Assembly: GCA_017546125.1 (NCBI GenBank)
Contig: JAFYXO010000003.1
Location: 1 to 64,000 of the forward strand
Direction: 5' to 3'
Length of the DNA: 64,000 nt
From: Bacteroidales bacterium
GTDB lineage: Bacteria; Bacteroidota; Bacteroidia; Bacteroidales; UBA932
Part shown: positions 57,089 through 64,000 of the stretch, in pieces
How positions within the stretch are numbered: position 1 is the first letter of the stretch
Layout: each line of letters opens with the position of its first letter
Program-made: the position numbers and the translations under genes
Notes under the pieces: generated by a model
Seen by the model: the letters and a program-made list of their open reading frames with translations, nothing else
Told to the model about the DNA's origin: nothing
The model's database searches: none

Positions 57089-58663
57089 CTACTCAACATT
57101 AGGAGTTAGAGCTGGATCGTCACCTGTATTTCCTTCTGGAGCGCTACCAATAGGGTTTTGTACGATAGAAGGGTTAGCATCGATCTCTTTTTGAGGGATA
57201 GTCATAACCCAGTCAAATGACTCAGGGTTAGTACAGTCTCTGTTGTTAAGAAGACCAGCTACAGGGTGACCCATTTCTCTTGTACGTACGAAACCTTGGC
57301 GAAGACGTTTGATATCGTATACGCGACCATACTCACCCCAAAGCTCAATACGTCTTTGAAGAAGGATCTCTTCAAGAAGAGAACCGGTCTCATCAGTAGT
57401 GATAGTAGCAAGTGCGGTACCGGTTAGGTTAGAGCAGTCATAACCAGGTTGACGGTAAGACATGAACTCGTTCAATAGAGCTTTAGCCTCAGCCTCTTTA
57501 CCTGCGATTCTACAAGCAGCCTCAGCAGCTGTCAAGTACATCTCAGGAACTCTCATGAAGATGTGGTCAGCACCCACATAAGGGTCAGAAGGGTTAACGA
57601 AACGGAATTTGTATTGTTGGTAACCTTTGGTTTTACCATCAGCAAGAGCTTCATAGCTCCACCAAGCTTTACGAACGTCGTTGTCAGGAATTTGATCATA
57701 TAGCCATGCGCTGCAAGCTTTTCTAGCTGCTGCACCATAACCACCGAAAGAGTGGTCCATGTGAGCTAGGAACTGAGGGTTGGTAGTACCTTGGTCACGG
57801 ATAATTTCAGCACCCCAAAGAACATCATCAGCAGTAGCATCATTGAAACCATCAAGAACTTCAGCAGTTAGCTCGCCACCTTTGATAGCCTCAAGAGCAG
57901 ATGCGTAAGCTGTATCATAGTCACCCATGTTAAGAGCGATACGAGCTTTGATACCATGAGCTACGTGGATATCAATGTGTGAGCAGTGTTGTTGAGCCTG
58001 ACCTTTGCCAAGAAGAGCGATAGCAGCATTGATATCGTTCATAGCTTGAGTATAAACCTCACGGTTAGTAGAACGAGGTTTACCTTGTGTACCTGCAGCA
58101 GAAGGTTCAGTGTAGATAGGAACGCAAAGTCTGTCTTCGTGACCTTCGTAGCTACGAGCATAAGTCATAGCAAGATATAGGTAAGAGTAAGCACGAAGTG
58201 CATAAGCATTACCCATGATGTAATCTACATCAGCTGTAGGACCTTGCATTGTCTCTTGAGCTGCAATAATGTAGTTTACTTGAGAGATGATAGTATAATA
58301 GTAGTTCCAGCAGTCATAAGGACGCCATGAGCCAGAGGTGTAAGCGTCTTTTACATCATATAGATAGTCATACCAGAACCAACCATTACCTTGGTTGTCC
58401 ATAACCATATCTTCACCCATAAGGTCACCCATAAGAGCATAAGATTGGATACCGAAACATTGGTGGTAGTTACCAGTGGTGGTAACACCCCATTGCCATA
58501 GGAAGCGGATAGTACCGTTTAGTGCCATCATACCACCATTGGTGTTTTCAAGCATAAACTCGCCTGATACCGCATCTGTAGGGTTGGTGTTTAGCTTATT
58601 CTCATTACAAGAAGTAGCTAGAGCCATCACGGCTGCAATTGCTAGTAATAATATTTTTTTCAT
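57089..58663 (-). CDS. SusD/RagB-family surface nutrient-binding lipoprotein
   Basis: About 524 residues from ATG 58663 (MKKILLLAIAAVMALATSC). The lipoprotein Cys is about residue 19. Alpha-helical TPR-like SusD fold: GNAYALRAYSYLYLAMTYAR (about 155), HGIKARIALNMGDYDTAYAS (about 235), the conserved RVPEMYLTAAEAACR segment and LLQRRIELWGEYGRVYDIKR near the end. It caps the SusC transporter encoded upstream. The substrate is probably an oligosaccharide or peptide; no glycosidase or peptidase is adjacent in the operon to indicate which. Confidence 0.93.
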   Translation of the reverse strand: MKKILLLAIAAVMALATSCNENKLNTNPTDAVSGEFMLENTNGGMMALNGTIRFLWQWGVTTTGNYHQCFGIQSYALMGDLMGEDMVMDNQGNGWFWYDYLYDVKDAYTSGSWRPYDCWNYYYTIISQVNYIIAAQETMQGPTADVDYIMGNAYALRAYSYLYLAMTYARSYEGHEDRLCVPIYTEPSAAGTQGKPRSTNREVYTQAMNDINAAIALLGKGQAQQHCSHIDIHVAHGIKARIALNMGDYDTAYASALEAIKGGELTAEVLDGFNDATADDVLWGAEIIRDQGTTNPQFLAHMDHSFGGYGAAARKACSAWLYDQIPDNDVRKAWWSYEALADGKTKGYQQYKFRFVNPSDPYVGADHIFMRVPEMYLTAAEAACRIAGKEAEAKALLNEFMSYRQPGYDCSNLTGTALATITTDETGSLLEEILLQRRIELWGEYGRVYDIKRLRQGFVRTREMGHPVAGLLNNRDCTNPESFDWVMTIPQKEIDANPSIVQNPIGSAPEGNTGDDPALTPNVE

Positions 58664-58677
58664 AATCATTTCCACCA

Positions 58678-61600
58678 TTAGAAGTTAATATCAATACCAC
58701 AAGAGAATGTTCTGGTAGGTGCATAGCTATATGAAGTACCACCAGTCAAGCTGTATTGAGGGTCCATACCGTTCAAATAGTTGAACATTGCGATATTGTC
58801 ACCTACTAGGAAGATACGAAGGCCTTTAATGTGAGCCTTTTGAGTCCATTTCTGAGGAAGAGTGTAACCAAGTTGGATAGATTTCACTGCGAAGTATGAA
58901 GCGTCGATCAAGTTCTTGTCAGTGCTTAGACGACCAGAGTTAACCATTACAGCAGGAACGTCAGTTACATCACCAGGTTTTTGCCAACGGCGAAGGATTT
59001 GTTTGTTCCAAGTGTCACCGTAGTACATAGCCTCCATAGAACCAGCATATACTGACTCGTATACGTGACCACCATAAGAGAATGTAGTCAAGAATGAGAA
59101 GTCAACTGGACCGAATTGGAAGTCAGAACCGAATGAACCTTGGAATTTAGGAGCACGTGAATCTAGATAGTATTTAGAGTTTTGTGCTTCAGTTTTGTTA
59201 GAAGTTACATAGTCTGAACCTTCGATCTTGTCACCGTTTTCATCTCTTTCATATGCCCAGTAAAGTTGAGCACCGGTAGCAGGGTCTACACCAGCAGATT
59301 TAACTACATAATATGTATAGATAGGAAGACCAACTTTGATAGTTTGGGTACCGGTAATTTCATCCTGACCTTCTGTAAGAGCTGTCACTACGTTGTTGTT
59401 GGTGTAGAACATAAGGGTAGAGCTAGCACGTACATTTTGTTTTTGTAGCCAGTTTAGACGAACAGTTGCCTCAACACCGGTATTTCTCATAGAACCTACG
59501 TTAGCACTATAGCCGGTGAAACCGGTAGACATAGCCATAGGGTATGAAAGAAGCATATCGGTAGTGTTGCTGATATAGTACTCAACGTTCAAGTTCAAGA
59601 ATCTCTTGAATAGAGTAGCTTCAACACCGAAGTTCCAAGTACCTTTCTTCTCCCAAGTTACGTTTTTGTTCTCAAGTGAAGTAACCAAAGCACCAGGGTT
59701 GCCTGCGTTTGCCCAAGTTAGATCGTAGAATGATTGCCATGCATAGTAAGAACCAAGGTTATCGTTACCAAGCTGACCATAAGATGCACGGATAGTCATG
59801 TTGTCCATCCAAGAAGCACCTTTCATGAATGACTCTTCAGATAGTCTCCAAGAACCACCCACTGACCAGAATTGACCCCAACGGTTGTCTTTGTAGAAAC
59901 GTGAAGAACCGTCAGTACGCCAAGTAGCCTCTAGATAATATTTGTCAGCGTAGTCATAACCAAGACGACCAAGATAAGACTCGATTCTGTAGTCTTGTGA
60001 GTATGAGTTAGCACCACCTACAGTTACAGCAGGAGCAAGCTCTGCGATACCAGGATATACTTGGTTACGAGATGCATACAAATATTTGTAGTTGTATGAG
60101 TAGTACTCGTGACCGCCTTGAACCAAAATGTGGTGATCACCGAATGTACGGTCGTAAGCAAGAAGTTGGTTGAAGGTGTAAGAGAAAGTACGAGTGTTGT
60201 ATTTGTCAACAGAACCTAGAGTTTGTGCACCATCACCATGATAAGGGTTGTAGTAAGAAGTGATGTTTCTGTTGGTAAGGTCAGCACCGAAGTTTACAGT
60301 TAGAGTAAGGCCTTTCAATGCACCAAGGCTATCATCATTACCACCAAGTCTTACATATGTACGAGCACCTACGTTGTCACGAAGAGTCTCATAGTGGTTG
60401 TCATAAAGGTCACCGATCACGTTGAAGCCTTTAGCTTTTGGACGGATAGCACCTTCGTCACCATAGTCATAAAGTTTGTTACCAAACTCATCATACATGG
60501 TTTTACCCTCAGCGTCTTTTCTGTAAACAGGGTAGATAGGAGCCATGAACTGAGCTGAATACCAAGCATTACCGGTTTGGGTGCTTGAATATTGTGATGA
60601 GTTAGAGTTAGTGTATGCATAGTTTGCATTAACACCCATAGCCAACCATTTGGTTACATTGTGGTCTACGTTAGCACGTGCAGAGTAACGTTGGAATCTG
60701 GTAGTGATCAATACACCGTCCTCTTTCAAGTAACCTACAGAAAGTGCATATTTGGTTTTCTCGTTACCACCGTTAGCACCAACTTGGTATTCCTGACGAA
60801 GAGCTTGAGTATTGGTTAGCTCATCCATCCAGTTCTCATTCCATGCAGAAACTGCATCAGCGCGAACTTTACCGGTAGCAGGATCAATAACAGTTTCCCA
60901 AGTGTAGTTTTTGAATGGGTTGTAAGCCTCACCACCAAGTGTAGGACCTAGGTCTTCCATTGCATATTGCATAGCTACATCCATAGGATAACCACCGTTG
61001 AAGTAGTAGTTGTTCTTCATTGCTTCGTAAGTGATCTCAACGAATTCTTTTTGATCAAGAACGTCATATCTTGCAAGAGAACGTTGTTGAAGACCTACTT
61101 GAGCTTTGAAGTTCACGTTAGCGATACCGTCTGAACCTTTTTTAGTTGTAATCATAACAACACCGTTAGCACCACGAGCACCGTAAAGAGCAGCTGCTGC
61201 AGCATCTTTAAGAACGGTCATAGACTCGATGTCGTTAGGGTTAAGTGATGCAAGGTTACCGTCGAATGCGATACCATCCACTACGTAAAGAGGGGTAGAT
61301 GATGCATTGATAGAACCGACACCACGGATCTGGATAGAAGCACCTTCACCAGGCTGACCACCACCTGAGGTAGAGGTTACACCGGCTACAAGACCTTCGA
61401 TAGCTTTAGCAACGTTTGATACAGTACGTTTGGTAATGCTCTCTGTCTTAACAGTTGCAGCAGAACCGGTGAACGAAGATTTCTTCGCTGTACCATAAGC
61501 CACCATAACTACTTCATCCAAAGACTCAGCATCAGGAGTAAGAGCTACGTCGATAGCAGTGTTACCGTTAACAGCCATAGTTGCTGTAGTGTAACCTACA

Positions 61601-61824
61601 TAGACAAACTCCAACACACCGTTTGCAGGTACACTGATAGTATATTTACCATCAATGTCTGTCGATGTTCCTACAAGAGTCCCTTTCACAACTACTGAAG
61701 CACCTATAAGTGCTGAACCATCAGTAGCATCAGTAACAGTACCTGATACTTGGATATTCTGAGCAAATGCTACAGAAGTCACTGCAAGTAACAGACATGT
61801 TAAAACTAGTCTGATTTTTTTCAT
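58678..61824 (-). CDS. SusC/RagA-family TonB-linked outer membrane transporter
   Basis: 1048 residues. Signal peptide 1-21 (VAFAQ), carboxypeptidase-regulatory-like domain about 23-105 (VSGTVTDATDGSALIGASVV), and TonB-box-like region DEVVMVAYGTAKKSSFTGS. Plug about 110-225 (SIQIRGVGSINASSTPLYVV, and the SusC signature LKDAAAAALYGARGANGVV), barrel to 1048. It has a strong promoter with a ~150-nt leader. Its codon choice resembles that of tuf and the ribosomal genes, which suggests very high expression. Confidence 0.95.
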   Translation of the reverse strand: MKKIRLVLTCLLLAVTSVAFAQNIQVSGTVTDATDGSALIGASVVVKGTLVGTSTDIDGKYTISVPANGVLEFVYVGYTTATMAVNGNTAIDVALTPDAESLDEVVMVAYGTAKKSSFTGSAATVKTESITKRTVSNVAKAIEGLVAGVTSTSGGGQPGEGASIQIRGVGSINASSTPLYVVDGIAFDGNLASLNPNDIESMTVLKDAAAAALYGARGANGVVMITTKKGSDGIANVNFKAQVGLQQRSLARYDVLDQKEFVEITYEAMKNNYYFNGGYPMDVAMQYAMEDLGPTLGGEAYNPFKNYTWETVIDPATGKVRADAVSAWNENWMDELTNTQALRQEYQVGANGGNEKTKYALSVGYLKEDGVLITTRFQRYSARANVDHNVTKWLAMGVNANYAYTNSNSSQYSSTQTGNAWYSAQFMAPIYPVYRKDAEGKTMYDEFGNKLYDYGDEGAIRPKAKGFNVIGDLYDNHYETLRDNVGARTYVRLGGNDDSLGALKGLTLTVNFGADLTNRNITSYYNPYHGDGAQTLGSVDKYNTRTFSYTFNQLLAYDRTFGDHHILVQGGHEYYSYNYKYLYASRNQVYPGIAELAPAVTVGGANSYSQDYRIESYLGRLGYDYADKYYLEATWRTDGSSRFYKDNRWGQFWSVGGSWRLSEESFMKGASWMDNMTIRASYGQLGNDNLGSYYAWQSFYDLTWANAGNPGALVTSLENKNVTWEKKGTWNFGVEATLFKRFLNLNVEYYISNTTDMLLSYPMAMSTGFTGYSANVGSMRNTGVEATVRLNWLQKQNVRASSTLMFYTNNNVVTALTEGQDEITGTQTIKVGLPIYTYYVVKSAGVDPATGAQLYWAYERDENGDKIEGSDYVTSNKTEAQNSKYYLDSRAPKFQGSFGSDFQFGPVDFSFLTTFSYGGHVYESVYAGSMEAMYYGDTWNKQILRRWQKPGDVTDVPAVMVNSGRLSTDKNLIDASYFAVKSIQLGYTLPQKWTQKAHIKGLRIFLVGDNIAMFNYLNGMDPQYSLTGGTSYSYAPTRTFSCGIDINF

Positions 61825-61982
61825 GTAGATAAATTTTAAAGGTTAATAATTAATAATATAAATAAAAATTCTTTGTTTCTCTTTAACTGAATTTGGTTAA
61901 TTAGTTACAATTTGTTAAAAATAACTCTAAATTTTTTACTTTTTTTTCACTCATAACGCCATTAAACTCAGCGTTTAAGTAG

Positions 61983-62013
61983 CAAAAATAAAAAAATAAA
62001 AAATTATCTGCAA
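61983..62013 (-). promoter_or_regulatory. Promoter of the SusC/SusD operon
   Basis: TTG (62013-62011), a 20-nt spacer, TATTTTTG (61990-61983). The start would be near 61976, leaving a ~150-nt AT-rich leader before the ATG at 61824. That leader contains an AACGC/GCGTT hairpin (about 61956-61976). The remaining gap 62014-62158 is AT-rich; I see no gene in it. Confidence 0.75.
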
Positions 62014-62158
62014 AACTTATGGGCTTTTTTCAAATCAAAAAAGTAACATTTTGAATAATTCAGGCTACTCTGGAGAAAAAAATCGTGTTTCAAATTGAAA
62101 GTATTTTTAATCACTTTTTAACAAAATAACATCTATTAACACCAAATTTCTTAATTTA

Positions 62159-62533
62159 ATGTCAACTATAGCATATTTTACACGCTCCCATAAAAAAGGA
62201 GACAAGGAGATTTCCATCTGGATAAGAGTTCATCACCGCAACTCAGATTTGCGCCAATCCCTTCATTTGAGTATCCCAGCGAGGTTTTGGAACAAAAAAA
62301 GAGGATGGATAAAGGAGCCCACAGATGATCCGTTCATCAAGGAGAGGCTGGACAAGACAGAAGCGGTTCTTAACAATTTGAAACATCAAATATACGCCCA
62401 TCTTTTAGACACCGACGAGCCTCTTTTTTATCCCTTCGTGCAATTCAGTGTCCACACTGATACCGTTTATAATGGTCTCTACATAGGTATTATGTGGCTT
62501 GTACAGACTATTAGGCTGCAGAGGCCACACTGA
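62159..62533 (+). pseudogene. Truncated tyrosine recombinase (arm-binding domain only)
   Basis: 124 residues. The first ~85 (YFTRSHKKGDKEISIWIRVH, LSIPARFWNKKRGWIKEP, FIKERLDKTEAVLNNL) follow the arm-type DNA-binding domain of Bacteroidetes phage-like integrases. The rest, from about residue 90, has no similarity I can see, and the core-binding and catalytic domains are absent. Probably a remnant left by a lost element. An intact small DNA-binding protein is less likely. Confidence 0.55.
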
Positions 62534-62580
62534 ATGCTACAAGACAGCACTGCAAAAGGGGTTCATGTGGCTTCCGAATT

Positions 62581-62616
62581 GCATGAAAATCATGAAAACC
62601 ATGAAAATCACGAAAA
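62581..62616 (+). repeat. Four 9-bp tandem repeats (His-Glu-Asn codons)
   Basis: Four copies of CATGAAAAY with one CACGAAAAC variant. In the frame starting ATG 62534 they read (HEN)4, and the frame then continues over the 3' end of the convergent murI to 62692. The short frame has no recognisable domain and overlaps murI, so I list only the repeat. Confidence 0.5.
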
Positions 62617-62638
62617 CCAAGCGAAAAGAAATTTCAGA

Positions 62639-63418
62639 CTATGCTATGACTGTAAGGAACGCCTGATCAGGGACGGATGGGACTATTTTTGAGACCATTG
62701 AGCGCATTACCGAAGTGTCTCCTGTAGAGTAGAACAGGCATTGGGATGATGGGGATTTGCGACTCTCCAGGGAGTCAAGCACCCTCTTGGTCTGCAAGGC
62801 TATAGCCGGGGCCGGATTAATGATTGAGACCTCCTCTGATGCGATTTTGCCAATGACAGGTTCGAGGAAAGGATAGTGGGTACAGCCAAGGACAATGGCG
62901 TCTGCCCCAGCCTCTATCATAGGGTCGATATACTTGTGTAAAACCTTCTCGACCTCAGGGCCTTCTGTCTGTCCGCTCTCGACAAATTCGACAAGTCCCT
63001 CCCCCACTTTTTCAATAACCTGAACATCACTTGCAAATTTCTCAAGGGTATTGTGATACAGGGAGCCCTTGAAGGTATTTGCTGTCGCAAGGACACCTAC
63101 TACTCCCGTTTTCGATGTGAGGGCTGCAGGCTTTATGGCCGGCTCCATCCCCACGAAAGGGATCGGGTATTTTTCCCTCAGATATTTCACTGCCGCAGCA
63201 GTGGCTGTATTGCAAGCGATGACCACCACCTCGGCCCCTTTATCAATAAGGAACCGGGTGATAGCCTCTGCCCGCTCAATTATATATTCGACAGGTTTGT
63301 TCCCGTATGGGCAATGCGCTGCATCAGAGAGATATACATAGTCCTGTTCAGGCATCAGTGCATACAGCTCCCTGAATACGGAAAGACCGCCCACTCCGGA
63401 ATCAAAAATACCTATCAT
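62639..63418 (-). CDS. murI: Glutamate racemase
   Basis: 259 residues. Interconverts L- and D-glutamate for peptidoglycan. Both catalytic cysteines are present in context: VVIACNTATAAAVK (about 71) and IVLGCTHYPFLEP (about 180). The family start IGIFDSGVGGLSVFRELYAL and DAAHCPYG are visible. Follows the thioredoxin-fold gene by 5 bp. Confidence 0.96.
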   Translation of the reverse strand: MIGIFDSGVGGLSVFRELYALMPEQDYVYLSDAAHCPYGNKPVEYIIERAEAITRFLIDKGAEVVVIACNTATAAAVKYLREKYPIPFVGMEPAIKPAALTSKTGVVGVLATANTFKGSLYHNTLEKFASDVQVIEKVGEGLVEFVESGQTEGPEVEKVLHKYIDPMIEAGADAIVLGCTHYPFLEPVIGKIASEEVSIINPAPAIALQTKRVLDSLESRKSPSSQCLFYSTGDTSVMRSMVSKIVPSVPDQAFLTVIA

Positions 63419-63423
63419 ACAGA

Positions 63424-64000
63424 CTATTTAAGGTGCTCTTCGAGCAATTTGATAATCTCCTCTTCAGATACTCTGCGTGCGATGATCTTACCTTCACCGT
63501 CCACAAATGCATTTTGAGGGATATATCTTACGTTGTAAAGTTTTGCAGCCTCAGTATCCCAGAAATTGATGTCTGAAACTTGTGTCCAAGTCAACTTGTC
63601 TGTCTTGATAGCGTCAAGCCATTGGTCTCTGTCTCTATCAAGAGACACACCTAGGATTTCGAAACCTTTCTTGTGGTACTCTTTGTAGATTTTAACAAGT
63701 TTAGGGTTGAACTGACGGCAAGGGTTGCACCAACCAGCCCAGAAATCAATCATGGTAACTTTACCTTTTTTATATACATCAGAAAGTTTTACCTCTTTTC
63801 CATCAGGATCCTTCATAGTGAAGTCAGGTGCCTGCTGACCGATTTGAAGTGCTCTCTCCTTAACAATAAGTTCTTCAGCTGCTACAAGTTTCTTATGGGT
63901 AGCAAAACGCTCGTCAGCTTTGAATTTAGCCAACTCAGCCTCCGCTACAGCAAGGTCTTTGTCAAGAACTGAGCTTGCAAACTGCATTAGTGCGTAGTAG
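63424..64000 (-). CDS. Thioredoxin-fold (TlpA/AhpC-like) protein, 5' end outside window
   Basis: At least 192 residues; the frame is open to the window edge, and the Met at 63987 need not be the start. A helical N-terminal part (EAELAKFKADERFATHKKLV) precedes the redoxin domain: IGQQAPDFTMKDPDGKEVKL, then the active-site WAGWCNPC, the cis-Pro loop VRYIPQNAFVD, and IIARRVSEEE. The layout fits the exported DUF4369-thioredoxin proteins of Bacteroidetes, with the N-terminal domain lying outside. Probably a periplasmic disulfide reductase. Confidence 0.85.
   Translation of the reverse strand, partial: YYALMQFASSVLDKDLAVAEAELAKFKADERFATHKKLVAAEELIVKERALQIGQQAPDFTMKDPDGKEVKLSDVYKKGKVTMIDFWAGWCNPCRQFNPKLVKIYKEYHKKGFEILGVSLDRDRDQWLDAIKTDKLTWTQVSDINFWDTEAAKLYNVRYIPQNAFVDGEGKIIARRVSEEEIIKLLEEHLK

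Noticed and set aside
62534-62692. 53-codon frame with (HEN)4
   Set aside because: Overlaps the 3' end of murI and has no domain; kept only as a tandem repeat.

Overview
The window looks like a chromosomal segment of a member of the Bacteroidetes, probably order Bacteroidales. The grounds are promoters of the TTG / TAnnTTTG type, SusC/SusD, FecR-sigma-TonB cassettes, DUF4249 lipoproteins, a type IX secretion (T9SS) sorting domain, a PorV/PorQ-like protein, and the order tRNAs-tuf-tRNA-Trp-secE-nusG-rplKAJL-rpoBC. I cannot name the genus from sequence alone.

Region 1 (1-~6100) is the right part of an integrative mobilizable element. All its genes are on the minus strand: tyrosine integrase, an unrecognised gene split by one in-frame stop, a DUF3853-type HTH protein behind a leader hairpin, a DUF3987-type ATPase, an oriT of MobV architecture, and a MobV/Pre relaxase. 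Downstream of the relaxase, at the window edge, is the most interesting item: a promoter that starts a ~185-nt structured RNA bounded by a perfect 15-bp inverted repeat. It has retron-like (msr-msd) layout, and an open frame begins inside the second repeat arm and runs off the window. The reverse transcriptase that would prove a retron or DRT-type system would lie outside the window.

Region 2 (6.1-9.5 kb) holds two terminators, a GC-rich repeat-laden gap, an ECF sigma / membrane protein / TraB-GumN operon, a decayed DUF1016 gene, a hairpin-rich MITE-like element and GGGCAC repeats.

Region 3 (9.5-26.7 kb, minus strand) is an envelope and uptake cluster. It contains BlaI / M56 peptidase / outer-membrane barrel protein, a second ECF sigma group, and two consecutive TonB-receptor operons. 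One of these begins with sigma and FecR; the other begins behind a tandem 20-bp repeat whose units form overlapping promoters.

Region 4 (26.7-39.4 kb) is housekeeping: recJ, lysS, a TrmH-like methyltransferase, aroE, two tandem MFS transporters, ssb, purA, dxs, and a FeoB permease domain lacking its GTPase. Region 5 (39.4-52.5 kb) is the conserved tRNA / translation / RNA polymerase block. Region 6 (52.5-64 kb) has a PorV/PorQ-like protein, a subtilisin-like protease with a T9SS tail, a strongly promoted SusC/SusD operon, an integrase fragment, murI and a thioredoxin-fold protein cut by the window edge.
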